From a bacterium MS4 (lineage in GTDB: Bacteria; Bacillota; Clostridia; Oscillospirales; Acutalibacteraceae), in the NCBI GenBank assembly GCA_000752215.1, contig CCFG01000011.1:191108-255107 (forward strand): a stretch of 64,000 bases of DNA. Reading direction: 5' to 3'. The position numbers and the translations under genes were made by a program. The notes beneath the pieces were generated by a model. That model had not been told where the DNA came from, made no database searches, and saw nothing but the letters and a program-made list of their open reading frames with translations. Shown in pieces: positions 27,864-36,457 of this stretch (the first letter of the stretch is position 1; every line of letters starts with the position of its first letter).

Positions 27864-29012
27864 ATGAAGTTAAAAAAATTGTCGGCATGCTTCCTCGTGG
27901 TTCTGATGCTTATTTCAGTTTTGCCGGTGAAAGCGGCTGCACTGTCCGACACGGAGGTGAAAGCCCCGTCAGCCGTACTGATGGAGTCGCAGACCGGGAA
28001 AATACTTTACGAGAAGAATTCACATGAAAAGCGCCCTTGCGCGTCCATTACGAAGGTCATGACGCTGCTTCTCGTCATGGAAGCGCTTGATTCCGGTAAA
28101 ATCAAGCTTACCGATATGGTGTCCACAAGCGAACACGCGGCGTCCATGGGCGGCTCCGACATCTGGCTGAAGCCGGGGGAGACGATGTCGGTGGACGACA
28201 TGCTGAAAGCTACGGTAGTCGCCAGTGCGAATGATGCGGCCGTAGCGCTGGCGGAGTATGTTTCCGGCAGCGAGGATGAATTTTTGCAGCAGATGAATCA
28301 GAAAGCAAAAACCCTCGGCATGAAGGACACCGTTTTCAAGAACTGCAACGGCCTTGACGAAGACGGGCATGTCACCTCCGCGTACGATGTCGCGCTGATG
28401 TCCCGTGAGCTGATAAAACATACGAAAATCTTTGATTATACAAAAATCTGGATGGAAAATATCCGTGACGGCAAGACTCAGCTGGTCAACACCAATAAGC
28501 TGCTGAAGACCTATAAGGGGATCACCGGGTTGAAAACCGGAACCACCGGAAAGGCGGGCAGCTGTATGACGGCCACCGCAGAACGCGATAATGTGAAGCT
28601 GATCTCGGTTATACTGGGCGCGGCGGACACAAAGACGCGGTTTTCTGCTGCGTCCGCTTTGTTGGACTACGGTTTTGCCAATTGGTCTGTGACCACTCCC
28701 GCTGTTCCGCAGGAGGCTGCCAAGCCTGTCCCGGTGCTGAACGGGATGAGCGATACGGTTGAAACGACCGCCGAAACGGACGGCAGCATTCTGGTACCGA
28801 AAGGAAAGGCCGGAGAAATCAAATACAGCGTTTCTTTTCAGCCGGAAATCACAGCCCCGGTGACGAAGGGTCAGGTCGTGGGAAAAATCACCTGCAAGCT
28901 TGGGGACGAGGTTGTAAAGGAGTATAATATCTGTGCAAAAAATTCCGTTTCAGAGATAACGTTTGGCTCCGCTTTCCGGCTTCTGGCAAAATATCTGCTG
29001 AAAATGCTTTGA
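27864..29012 (+). CDS. D-alanyl-D-alanine carboxypeptidase (DacF/PBP5-like)
   Basis: Trims the terminal D-Ala from peptidoglycan stem peptides. It is 382 aa. The signal peptide is about residues 1-25 (cut near KAAALS). Penicillin-binding motifs are S61-I-T-K64, S121-A-N123 and K224-T-G226. A C-terminal beta domain (about 285-360) and a hydrophobic or amphipathic tail ending LLAKYLLKML anchor it to the membrane. Start at ATG 27864 behind TTGGAGGTGC. It is a paralogue of the enzyme at 38926-40065. Confidence 0.92.
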   Translation: MKLKKLSACFLVVLMLISVLPVKAAALSDTEVKAPSAVLMESQTGKILYEKNSHEKRPCASITKVMTLLLVMEALDSGKIKLTDMVSTSEHAASMGGSDIWLKPGETMSVDDMLKATVVASANDAAVALAEYVSGSEDEFLQQMNQKAKTLGMKDTVFKNCNGLDEDGHVTSAYDVALMSRELIKHTKIFDYTKIWMENIRDGKTQLVNTNKLLKTYKGITGLKTGTTGKAGSCMTATAERDNVKLISVILGAADTKTRFSAASALLDYGFANWSVTTPAVPQEAAKPVPVLNGMSDTVETTAETDGSILVPKGKAGEIKYSVSFQPEITAPVTKGQVVGKITCKLGDEVVKEYNICAKNSVSEITFGSAFRLLAKYLLKML

Positions 29013-29052
29013 ATAGAATTTATGAAATAATTATAAAATATAGTGCTCCTCC

Positions 29053-29084
29053 TTGCAAATGTAGCCAATATATTGTAATATAAT
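29053..29084 (+). promoter_or_regulatory. Probable promoter of pgi
   Basis: TTGCAA (29053-29058) with TAATAT at 17 nt (29076-29081); an overlapping consensus TATAAT lies at 29079-29084 but at 20 nt, so the exact -10 is ambiguous. Confidence 0.5.
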
Positions 29085-29118
29085 CATATCGAACGTATCA
29101 TTTAGGAGGAAACTAAAA

Positions 29119-30459
29119 ATGTCTGTCAGACTGGAATTAAAACATCTTTCAAGTTTCATCGGACAAAATGAATACACGGCGATTGCCCCGCAGATCCGTC
29201 AGGCCCATGAGGCTCTGCATTCAGGAAATTGTGTGGGCAATGATTTTATCGGATGGGTAAACCTTCCTACCGATTATGATAAAGAGGAATTTTCCCGTAT
29301 TAAAGCGGCGGCGGAAAAAATCAAGTCGGATACCGATGTTTTTATTGTGATCGGCATCGGCGGTTCTTATCTTGGCGCACGCGCGGCTATCGAATTTTTA
29401 AATTCCCCGAATTATAACCTGGTCAGGAAAAATACCCCGGATATTTATTTTACCGGCAACAGCATCAGTTCTTCCGCGCTGAGCGAGCTTCTGGAGCTCT
29501 GCGAGGGCAGGAACGTTTCCATCAACATGATTTCCAAGTCCGGCACTACAACCGAGCCGGCAATCGCTTTCCGGGTGCTCCGCAAGCTTCTGGAAGAGAA
29601 ATACGGCAAGGAAGAAGCACGCAAGAGGATTTACTGCACCACCGACAAGGCGCGCGGCACATTGAAGCAGCTTGCGACGGAGGAAGGCTATGAAACCTTT
29701 GTGATTCCGGATGACGTCGGCGGCAGATATTCCGTGCTGACGGCCGTCGGCCTTCTGCCCATCGCGGTCAGCGGAGCCGATATCGACGCGCTGATGGCCG
29801 GCGCAGCAAAGGCGCAGCAGGAACTGAACAATCCAGATGTGGATTCCAATGCGTGTTATCAGTACGTAGCCGCCCGCAACCTTTTATACCGCAAGGGAAA
29901 AGAAATTGAAGTCCTTGTCAGCTATGAGCCGTGTTACTCCATGATGTGCGAATGGTGGAAGCAGCTGTTCGGCGAGAGCGAAGGCAAGGACCATAAGGGC
30001 CTTTTCCCGGCTTCGGTTATTTTCTCGACCGATTTGCATTCCATGGGTCAATACATTCAGGACGGCAGACGTTCCCTATTTGAGACGGTTGTTTTATTCG
30101 ATAAAGCGAAAAAGGATTTGTTTATAGAAACAGACCCTGAAAATGTTGACGGCTTGAACTTTCTGCAGGGAAAGAGCATGGCCTATATCAATGAAAAAGC
30201 ATTTGAGGGAACTGTTCTGGCACACGCTGACGGAGGTGTCCCCAGCGTTGTACTCCGTGCACCCGATTTTTCTGAAGAGACTCTCGGCTACATGGTTTAT
30301 TTCTTTGAAAAGGCCTGTGCGATTTCCGGAAGCCTGCTCGGTGTAAACCCCTTTAACCAGCCCGGGGTCGAAAGCTACAAGAAAAACATGTTTGCTCTTC
30401 TTGGCAAGCCGGGTTATGAATCGGAAAAGAGTGCTTTGGAGGCGAGATTAAAGAACTAG
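29119..30459 (+). CDS. pgi: Glucose-6-phosphate isomerase
   Basis: Interconverts glucose-6-phosphate and fructose-6-phosphate in glycolysis. It is 446 aa, the short Firmicutes form. Signatures are [18 protein letters not shown] (sugar-phosphate site), [31 protein letters not shown], the catalytic Glu/His region [17 protein letters not shown], and [15 protein letters not shown] near the end with the catalytic Lys. The ribosome-binding site is TTAGGAGGAAA. Confidence 0.96.
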   Translation: MSVRLELKHLSSFIGQNEYTAIAPQIRQAHEALHSGNCVGNDFIGWVNLPTDYDKEEFSRIKAAAEKIKSDTDVFIVIGIGGSYLGARAAIEFLNSPNYNLVRKNTPDIYFTGNSISSSALSELLELCEGRNVSINMISKSGTTTEPAIAFRVLRKLLEEKYGKEEARKRIYCTTDKARGTLKQLATEEGYETFVIPDDVGGRYSVLTAVGLLPIAVSGADIDALMAGAAKAQQELNNPDVDSNACYQYVAARNLLYRKGKEIEVLVSYEPCYSMMCEWWKQLFGESEGKDHKGLFPASVIFSTDLHSMGQYIQDGRRSLFETVVLFDKAKKDLFIETDPENVDGLNFLQGKSMAYINEKAFEGTVLAHADGGVPSVVLRAPDFSEETLGYMVYFFEKACAISGSLLGVNPFNQPGVESYKKNMFALLGKPGYESEKSALEARLKN

Positions 30460-30487
30460 CAAAAGCAGGAGTTTTCTCCGCTTTTGC
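30459..30487 (+). other. Hairpin between pgi and the P-loop gene
   Basis: GCAAAAGC-A-GGAG / CTCC-GCTTTTGC with a TTTT loop begins at the pgi stop. No T-run follows (GGAAATAAT), so it may stabilise or process the mRNA rather than terminate it. Confidence 0.4.
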
Positions 30488-30516
30488 GGAAATAATATAA
30501 TATAGGAGGAGTTTTC

Positions 30517-30933
30517 ATGATAACTCTTATCGTTGGCAAAAAAGGTTCAGGAAAAACAAAAAAGCTGATCGAAAGTGCAAACGACGCAGCGAAAAAGTCA
30601 AACGGCAATGTTGTAGTCATTGAAAAAGGTCTGAAATTGACCTACGATTTATCCCATCAGGTAAGGCTGATCGACAGCGATGCATACGGAATTCAGGGTG
30701 CGGACGCACTCGTTGGTTTTATCAGCGGTATTTGTGCAGGCAACTATGACTTGACGGATATTTTTGTTGATTCCACCTTAAAGATAATTGGGCATGATAT
30801 GAAAGCCCTCGTACAGTTTACTGAAAAAATGAATGCCCTTTCCACGCAGGCAGATACCAAGATCTCACTTCTTGTTTCCGCGAGCAAAGAGGAGTTGCCG
30901 GAGGAAATCCGCTCCTTCTCCGTTCAGAGCTAA
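30517..30933 (+). CDS. P-loop hypothetical protein (138 aa)
   Basis: A small nucleotide-binding protein. The Walker A motif G7-x-x-G-S-G-K-T14 lies at the N-terminus, and DIFVDSTLKIIG near residue 86 could be a Walker B strand. Similar short proteins occur in many Clostridia without a known role and are sometimes labelled twitching-motility or ATPase-like proteins. The ribosome-binding site is ATAGGAGGAG. It is 57 bases after pgi, separated by a hairpin, and ends before the terminator-like stem at 30954. Confidence 0.7.
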   Translation: MITLIVGKKGSGKTKKLIESANDAAKKSNGNVVVIEKGLKLTYDLSHQVRLIDSDAYGIQGADALVGFISGICAGNYDLTDIFVDSTLKIIGHDMKALVQFTEKMNALSTQADTKISLLVSASKEELPEEIRSFSVQS

Positions 30934-30953
30934 GGGCAAACCTTTCTTTCATA

Positions 30954-30990
30954 ATGCTGCCGCAGGCGTTTCGTCTTCGGCAGCATCTTT
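30954..30990 (+). terminator. Terminator-like hairpin
   Basis: ATGCTGCCG (30954-30962) pairs with CGGCAGCAT (30978-30986), followed by a short CTTTAT. It is a good stem with a weak T-tract. Confidence 0.6.
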
Positions 30991-31018
30991 ATGAATATGA
31001 ATATATTGTAATTTTCTA

Positions 31019-31047
31019 TTGACAAAACATAGATAAATCTATATAAT
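31019..31047 (+). promoter_or_regulatory. Consensus promoter of yceD-rpmF
   Basis: TTGACA (31019-31024), a 17-nt spacer and TATAAT (31042-31047): a perfect sigma-A consensus, 28 bases before the start codon. Confidence 0.88.
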
Positions 31048-31074
31048 AAGCTAATGTAGCGCTGAGGTGTAATT

Positions 31075-31569
31075 ATGCTTCTTGATTTGAAAAAGGTGTT
31101 TTCCGACAGGGAGGAAAGCTGTTCCTTTGACTACCTGCTGGATTTGTCATCTACTGATATCAATGGCTATCATCCTTTTGTTTCGCCTGTGAAGGTTCGG
31201 GGTACCGTGAAAGGTCAGGACGGCTTTGCGCAGCTTAACGCCGAGGTTTCGTTTGAGTTTTCCATTCCGTGCGACCGATGCACGAAGCAGATTGACAAAT
31301 GCTATCATTATACCTTTTGGCATACCTTGGTGTTGTCTTTGGAAAATGAGGACGATGTCAGCTATGTGGAGGTTCCCGATTACCAGTTGGATTTGGACGA
31401 GCTGATCCGGGCGGATATTTTGCTTGAGCTGCCGTCCAAGTATTTATGCAGCGATGATTGCAAAGGCCTGTGTCCTTCCTGCGGGAAAAATTTGAATGAT
31501 GGAACATGCGATTGTGATTTTCATCAGATTGATCCTCGTTTGGAGGCTCTTAAAAAACTAATAGATTAG
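31075..31569 (+). CDS. YceD/DUF177-family protein
   Basis: A 164-aa protein of the family that, in bacteria and plastids, supports 23S rRNA or 50S assembly and is usually encoded beside rpmF, as here. C66 and C69 (PCDRCT), then C125, C129, C133 and C136 (YLCSDDCKGLCPSCGKNL) form a likely zinc site typical of the Gram-positive version. The start has a weak site (GCTGAGGTG). It is first in a two-gene unit with rpmF. Confidence 0.9.
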   Translation: MLLDLKKVFSDREESCSFDYLLDLSSTDINGYHPFVSPVKVRGTVKGQDGFAQLNAEVSFEFSIPCDRCTKQIDKCYHYTFWHTLVLSLENEDDVSYVEVPDYQLDLDELIRADILLELPSKYLCSDDCKGLCPSCGKNLNDGTCDCDFHQIDPRLEALKKLID

Positions 31570-31596
31570 TCTGAGTTTTATAAGGAGGTGCTGAAG

Positions 31597-31779
31597 ATGG
31601 CGGTACCAAAGAGAAAAGTGTCGAGTGCAAGACAGAATAAAAGACGTTCAAATGTTTGGAAGATGAGTGCTCCTGCTCTGGTGAAATGCCCTAAATGTGG
31701 CGAGTTTAAAACTCCGCACAGAGTTTGTGGCAGTTGTGGTTACTACAACGGCAGGGAAGTAATCAAAAAAGAAGCATAA
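31597..31779 (+). CDS. rpmF: 50S ribosomal protein L32
   Basis: A 60-aa protein beginning MAVPKRKVSSARQNKRRS, the standard L32 N-terminus. Four cysteines (CPKCGEF... CGSCG) form the zinc ribbon, so this is the C+ (zinc-binding) form. The start is ATG 31597 behind AAGGAGGTG. It follows yceD by 27 bases; the usual plsX is not next. Confidence 0.96.
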   Translation: MAVPKRKVSSARQNKRRSNVWKMSAPALVKCPKCGEFKTPHRVCGSCGYYNGREVIKKEA

Positions 31780-31804
31780 GCTTTGTTTGATTTTCCAAAA
31801 ATGT

Positions 31805-31835
31805 AGAGAAGGAGCAATCCTTCTCTTATTTTTTT
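31805..31835 (+). terminator. Intrinsic terminator of yceD-rpmF
   Basis: AGAGAAGGA-GCAA-TCCTTCTCT followed by TATTTTTTT. Confidence 0.9.
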
Positions 31836-31865
31836 ATGAAATCTTTGTGCAGCAGAGGAGTTATT

Positions 31866-33170
31866 ATGTCAGTTAAGATTCTATCGGTCGATCAGGACAG
31901 CCCTGCCGAAAAAAAGAAGATATTGCCGGGGGAAACGCTTGTTTCCATCAACGGCAATGAGATTAACGACGTTCTGGACTACCGATTTTACGAGACGAGC
32001 AAGAACCTGTCCCTCCTGCTGACGGACAGAGACCGGAATCGCCGTACGATTTCCATCCGAAAAGGGGAATACGAGTCGATCGGGCTGGAATTCGAGACTT
32101 ATTTGATGGACGAACAGCATTCCTGCCGCAACAAATGCATTTTCTGCTTTATTGACCAGCTGCCGAAGGGAATGCGCAGCACCCTTTACTTCAAAGACGA
32201 TGATTCCCGTCTCTCTTTTTTGTTCGGCAATTACATTACGCTGACCAATATGAGCGACCATGATGTCGACAGAATCATAAAAATGCACATCAGCCCCGTG
32301 AACATATCGGTTCATACCACCAATCCCGAGCTTCGGGTAAAAATGATGGGAAACCGCTTTGCCGGGGAATCGCTTCAAATTTTGTACCGGCTCGCACAGG
32401 CGGGCATTAAAATGAATACGCAGCTCGTTGTCTGTAAGGGAATCAACGACGGAGAAGAGTTAAAACGCAGCTTAACCGATTTGGGAAACCTTTATCCCGC
32501 GGTGCAGAGCATTGCCGCCGTACCGGTCGGGCTGACCCGGTTCAGGGAAGGACTGTTCCCGCTTGAGTCGTTCGACAGGGATTCTGCGGAAGCGGCCGTC
32601 CGGATTCTGGAGGAATTCGGGGACCGCTTTACAGCCGAGTTCGGGGAAAGAATCTGCTATGCCGCGGACGAATTTTACCTGAAGGCGGGGCGTCCCATTC
32701 CGCCGGCCGAATTCTACGGCGATTTCGACCAGCTGGAAAACGGGGTGGGCCTGATGGCGAATCTGAAGCAGGAATTTGAGAGCGCTCTGGAAGATTTTCA
32801 GGCTCCTTCCAAGCCCCGCCGCGTTACGCTGGTAACGGGGACAAGCGTTTATAATTTTCTGAACTCTTTACTTGACGAATTAAGAATAAAATGCAATAAT
32901 TTAGCATGTAATCTAATTCCTATCATGAATCATTATTTTGGGGATACCATAAATGTTACGGGGCTGGTAACCGGTACCGATATCATACAGCAGTTAAAGG
33001 GAAAAGATTTAGGCGACGAGCTGATTGTGCCCGCCGTTATGCTTCGCCGCGAGGGGGATATTTTTCTGGACGATATTTCCCTTGACGATCTGAGCAAAGC
33101 CTTGAATATAAAAGTTACCGTATCTCCCAATGACGGATATGAGCTTTTGAATACAGTATTAGGGAGTTGA
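31866..33170 (+). CDS. DUF512 / radical-SAM-like protein with N-terminal PDZ
   Basis: A 434-aa protein widespread in Clostridia but without a proven function. Residues about 3-65 are a PDZ-like domain. C87, C91 and C94 (CRNKCIFCF) resemble a radical-SAM [4Fe-4S] site, followed by NISVHTTNPELRVKMMGN. The C-terminal DUF512 region holds LVTGTSVYNFLNSLL. The start is ATG 31866 with GAGGAGTT. It is followed 5 bases later by der, consistent with a role linked to ribosome or membrane biogenesis; that is an inference from position. Confidence 0.85.
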   Translation: MSVKILSVDQDSPAEKKKILPGETLVSINGNEINDVLDYRFYETSKNLSLLLTDRDRNRRTISIRKGEYESIGLEFETYLMDEQHSCRNKCIFCFIDQLPKGMRSTLYFKDDDSRLSFLFGNYITLTNMSDHDVDRIIKMHISPVNISVHTTNPELRVKMMGNRFAGESLQILYRLAQAGIKMNTQLVVCKGINDGEELKRSLTDLGNLYPAVQSIAAVPVGLTRFREGLFPLESFDRDSAEAAVRILEEFGDRFTAEFGERICYAADEFYLKAGRPIPPAEFYGDFDQLENGVGLMANLKQEFESALEDFQAPSKPRRVTLVTGTSVYNFLNSLLDELRIKCNNLACNLIPIMNHYFGDTINVTGLVTGTDIIQQLKGKDLGDELIVPAVMLRREGDIFLDDISLDDLSKALNIKVTVSPNDGYELLNTVLGS

Positions 33171-33175
33171 TGTGA

Positions 33176-34498
33176 TTGGCTAAACCTGTAGTTGCAATTG
33201 TAGGCAGGCCAAATGTCGGAAAATCGACACTTTTTAATAAATTGATCGGTGAACGGCTTTCCATTGTAGACGATACCCCTGGGGTCACCAGGGACAGAAT
33301 TTACGGAGAATGCGAGTGGGGGAACCGAACGTTTTCTATTGTTGATACGGGTGGTATTGAACCCGATTCCGGCGACGTAATTTTAACCCAGATGAGGATG
33401 CAGGCCCAGCTTGCGATCGACGCGGCTGATGTTATCGTGCTTGTTACGGATATCCGTACAGGCGTTGTGGCCACGGACTCCGACATAGCGGCTATGCTGT
33501 TGAAAAGCGGAAGGCCCGTGATCCTCTGCGTTAACAAGTGCGATACGATCGGAGAGCCTCCGGCGGAATTTTACGAGTTTTACAATCTGGGGCTTGGCGA
33601 TCCGGTGGCGGTTTCTTCCGTTCACGGCCACGGCACCGGCGATCTGCTCGACAGGATTGTGGAGCATCTTCCCGATGAGGAAGAAGACGAGACCGACAGT
33701 GAAATCATTAAGGTCTCCATTATCGGCAAGCCGAACGTGGGAAAATCCTCTCTTGTGAACAAGATTTCCGGCGAGGAAAGGTGCATTGTTTCCGATATTG
33801 CCGGCACAACGCGGGATGCGATCGATACGACCATTGAAAATCAGCACGGACGTTTTATGCTGATCGATACCGCCGGGCTCCGTAGGAAAAGCAAAGTGGA
33901 CGATTCCATTGAAAAATACAGTGTCATCCGTGCGCAGATGGCGATAGAACGGGCAGACGTCTGTGTGATTATGATAGACGCCTCGGTCGGGTTTACCGAT
34001 CAGGATTCCAAGGTGGCCGGTCTGGCGCACGAAGCGGGGAAGGGCTGCGTCATTGTCGTCAACAAATGGGATATCATAGAAAAAGACGACCGTACCATGA
34101 TAGAATACCGCAAAAAGCTGGAAGACGACTTTTCTTTCATGTCCTATGCCCCTATGATCTTTATTTCAGCAAAAACAGGCCAGAGGCTCGACCGTCTCTT
34201 TGACCTGATCAAGCATGCCGCAAACTCCAACTCCATGCGGATTGCCACAGGCATGCTCAACGATGTCCTGGCGCAGGCTGTGGCCAGAGTCCAGCCGCCG
34301 ACGGACAAGGGAAGGAGGTTGAAAATCTATTACATGACACAGGCGACGGTCAAACCGCCTACCTTTGTATGCTTTGTAAATTCCGCACAGCTGTTCCACT
34401 TTTCATACCAAAGGTACCTTGAAAACCGAATCCGAGAGACTTTTGGACTGGAAGGCACCCCCATTCGGCTTATTGTGCGTGAGCGAGGAGATAAGTAA
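33176..34498 (+). CDS. der: Ribosome-assembly GTPase Der (EngA)
   Basis: A tandem-GTPase needed for 50S maturation. It is 440 aa. GTPase 1 has GRPNVGKS (10-17), DTPGVTRD and VNKCD. GTPase 2 has GKPNVGKSS (about 183), DTAGLRRK and VNKWD. A C-terminal KH-like domain follows (MTQATVKPPTFVCFVN). It uses a TTG start at 33176 with AGGGAG; no in-frame ATG lies nearby. Tightly coupled to the upstream DUF512 gene and the downstream plsY. Confidence 0.96.
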   Translation: MAKPVVAIVGRPNVGKSTLFNKLIGERLSIVDDTPGVTRDRIYGECEWGNRTFSIVDTGGIEPDSGDVILTQMRMQAQLAIDAADVIVLVTDIRTGVVATDSDIAAMLLKSGRPVILCVNKCDTIGEPPAEFYEFYNLGLGDPVAVSSVHGHGTGDLLDRIVEHLPDEEEDETDSEIIKVSIIGKPNVGKSSLVNKISGEERCIVSDIAGTTRDAIDTTIENQHGRFMLIDTAGLRRKSKVDDSIEKYSVIRAQMAIERADVCVIMIDASVGFTDQDSKVAGLAHEAGKGCVIVVNKWDIIEKDDRTMIEYRKKLEDDFSFMSYAPMIFISAKTGQRLDRLFDLIKHAANSNSMRIATGMLNDVLAQAVARVQPPTDKGRRLKIYYMTQATVKPPTFVCFVNSAQLFHFSYQRYLENRIRETFGLEGTPIRLIVRERGDK

Positions 34499-34511
34499 GG
34501 AGGAGTTACTG

Positions 34512-35243
34512 ATGTTCAGTTATTTTAGGGATTTTGCACTGCCATCGGTTTTAGTAGCGCTTGTTTCATATTTTTTAGGAAGTATCAGTTCTTCTATCAT
34601 TTTTACAAAAGCATTCGATCATAATGTGGATATCCGCACGCTGGGCAGCGGAAACGCGGGAGCTACCAATGTTCTGCGTTCCGTTGGCGTCAAGGCTGCG
34701 ATTTTTACCTTTATTTTTGATTTTGCCAAAGGCGCGGTCTCCGTTATGATTGGCAGGGCGGTTTTTCAGTATGTTTGCAGCCAGGCTGCGGCGCCCCTGA
34801 TGATAAATCCGCACGTTGTGGCGCAGTATGGCGCCTATATTGCGGGTGTGGCCTGCGTCTTCGGACATATTTATCCGGTCTATTTCGGTTTCAGAGGCGG
34901 AAAGGGCGTACTGACCAGCGCCGCGATGATCGCATTGATCGACTGGCGTGTGTTCCTGATCGTGATCGGTGTGTTTCTGGTTTTCTTCCTGACCACCCGG
35001 ATTGTCTCTCTGTCCTCCATCTGCGCGGCGGCGACTTTCCCGGTTGCCACATTCATCATTACCTTTTTTATCGATTTCAGAGGAAATCAGGCGGCCGCCG
35101 GGCCGGTTCCGATTTCTTATGTATGGGTCACGACCGCCGTTTCATTTTGTATGGGCTTTGTTCTGATTTATAAGCACAGAACTAATATTGAAAGAATCAA
35201 GAACGGGACCGAAAAGAAAATCACAATTAACCACAAAACATAA
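34512..35243 (+). CDS. plsY: Glycerol-3-phosphate acyltransferase PlsY
   Basis: A membrane enzyme that transfers an acyl group from acyl-phosphate to glycerol-3-phosphate, the first step of phospholipid synthesis. It is 243 aa, about six helices, somewhat longer than usual because of an inserted loop (residues about 82-100) and a basic tail. The three motifs are GSISSS (19-24), GSGNAGATNVLR and FGFRGGKGV. Start ATG 34512 follows AAGGAGGAG. The gpsA gene often found next is absent. Confidence 0.93.
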   Translation: MFSYFRDFALPSVLVALVSYFLGSISSSIIFTKAFDHNVDIRTLGSGNAGATNVLRSVGVKAAIFTFIFDFAKGAVSVMIGRAVFQYVCSQAAAPLMINPHVVAQYGAYIAGVACVFGHIYPVYFGFRGGKGVLTSAAMIALIDWRVFLIVIGVFLVFFLTTRIVSLSSICAAATFPVATFIITFFIDFRGNQAAAGPVPISYVWVTTAVSFCMGFVLIYKHRTNIERIKNGTEKKITINHKT

Positions 35244-35248
35244 AAATC

Positions 35249-35290
35249 GCAGTGCCGCTATGGATCCCGGTCATAGCGGCACTGCTTTTA
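35249..35290 (+). terminator. Intrinsic terminator of the DUF512-der-plsY unit
   Basis: GCAGTGCCGCTATG pairs with CATAGCGGCACTGC, then TTTTA. Confidence 0.9.
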
Positions 35291-35303
35291 TCCGTTTTTA
35301 CGC

Positions 35304-35330
35304 AGAAAAAAGGAGCCCTTTAAGGCTCCT
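35304..35330 (-). terminator. Intrinsic terminator of rpmB
   Basis: On the minus strand AGGAGCC-TTAAAG-GGCTCCT is followed by TTTTTC, 21 bases after the rpmB stop. Confidence 0.88.
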
Positions 35331-35351
35331 CTAAACATAATGTTTTTTTGA

Positions 35352-35540
35352 TCAGACGGCCCGGGTTACCTTGCCGGAACGCAAGCAACGGGTGCAGGCG
35401 TAAATACGCTTAGGAGTACCGTTCACAACTGCTTTAACACGTTTAATATTGGGCTTCCAAGTTCTGTTCGCACGTCTGTGTGAGTGGGAGACCCTAATAC
35501 CGAAAGCCATATCCTTGCCACAAACATCACATTTTGCCAT
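35352..35540 (-). CDS. rpmB: 50S ribosomal protein L28
   Basis: A 62-aa protein. MAKCDVCGKD at the start, SHSHRRANRTWKPN in the middle and ACTRCLRSGKV at the end are the L28 signature. The four cysteines mark the zinc-binding form. The ribosome-binding site is AAAGGAGGTGC. Monocistronic on the minus strand, with its own promoter and terminator. Confidence 0.97.
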   Translation of the reverse strand: MAKCDVCGKDMAFGIRVSHSHRRANRTWKPNIKRVKAVVNGTPKRIYACTRCLRSGKVTRAV

Positions 35541-35589
35541 GTGTCTGCACCTCCTTTAAAAGGACTGTTTATAGAATCGCAACAGTAGT

Positions 35590-35618
35590 ATTCTATCAGA
35601 TAATAAATGTAAATGCAA
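35590..35618 (-). promoter_or_regulatory. Promoter of rpmB
   Basis: Minus strand: TTGCAT (35618-35613), a 17-nt spacer and TAGAAT (35595-35590). Confidence 0.7.
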
Positions 35619-35698
35619 GCCTTTTCCGGCCTTTTTTGATGATATTATCCCAGAAAAATGAATTTCAGCGATAAATCTTCCGGTTTTTATCGCCTTGC

Positions 35699-35727
35699 TT
35701 GTTTTTTAGGCCGAAAGGTATTATAAT
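35699..35727 (+). promoter_or_regulatory. Promoter of the M50 protease-scpAB unit
   Basis: TTGTTT (35699-35704), a 17-nt spacer and TATAAT (35722-35727), 25 bases before the start codon. Confidence 0.7.
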
Positions 35728-35752
35728 AATATCCCATAAAGGAGACTATGAT

Positions 35753-36445
35753 ATGCTGTTTAACATGATCAGTGACGTTTTTTCAGGACAGCCGTTTGAT
35801 ATGGCTTCCGCTTTATCCCAAATACTGGCTACCCTGTTTATCATTTTCTGCATTCTGCCTCTGCACGAATGTGCGCACGGCTGGGTTGCCTACAAGCTTG
35901 GCGACAAAACTGCCAAATACAGCGGCAGACTGACTTTGAATCCGCTCGCCAGCATTGACCCGGTCGGTTCGCTGTTCCTTCTTCTGTTCGGCTTCGGCTG
36001 GGCGAAGCCGGTTCCGGTTGATTCCCGGTACTTTAAAAACCCGAAACGCGACATGGCCATTACGGCTTTGGCGGGACCCTTGTCCAACCTGCTGGCGTCT
36101 CTCGTCGGCGCCGTGATTTATCAGGGGCTTTGGATTGCGATGAAGGCGAATGTCCCTGCGTTTGTCCAGACCTTCTTTATCGCCTATATCACGATCAATG
36201 TCGCCCTTGCGGTGTTTAATATGATTCCGCTGCCGCCGCTGGACGGTTCCAAAATTCTGGGCGCCTTTCTGTCCAGTAAAGCGCTTTACAATTATTACAG
36301 GTACCAGAACATTATCATCATGATTGCCTTCGTAGTATTGTTCAGCGGTATGCTCCGCGTTCCCCTTGCCGTTCTGCAGAGTGCCTGCCTGAACGTTGTG
36401 CTGTGGCTGGCGGAACTTCCGTTCAAACTGTTTGGCCTGTTATAA
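35753..36445 (+). CDS. Site-2 protease family (M50) membrane metalloprotease
   Basis: A 230-aa intramembrane zinc protease of the short group without PDZ. The HExxH motif is H38-E-C-A-H42 in helix 2, and the third zinc ligand lies in NMIPLPPLDGSK. About five or six helices are predicted. Substrates are unknown; relatives process anti-sigma factors or pro-sigma-K. Start ATG 35753 follows AAAGGAG. It is 12 bases upstream of scpA, the usual Firmicutes arrangement. Confidence 0.9.
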   Translation: MLFNMISDVFSGQPFDMASALSQILATLFIIFCILPLHECAHGWVAYKLGDKTAKYSGRLTLNPLASIDPVGSLFLLLFGFGWAKPVPVDSRYFKNPKRDMAITALAGPLSNLLASLVGAVIYQGLWIAMKANVPAFVQTFFIAYITINVALAVFNMIPLPPLDGSKILGAFLSSKALYNYYRYQNIIIMIAFVVLFSGMLRVPLAVLQSACLNVVLWLAELPFKLFGLL

Positions 36446-36457
36446 AAGGGAAGGATT

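Noticed and set aside
26663..27952. 429-codon antisense frame across hisH-hisF
   Set aside because: It covers two certain genes and a perfect terminator, with low-complexity Arg-rich translation.
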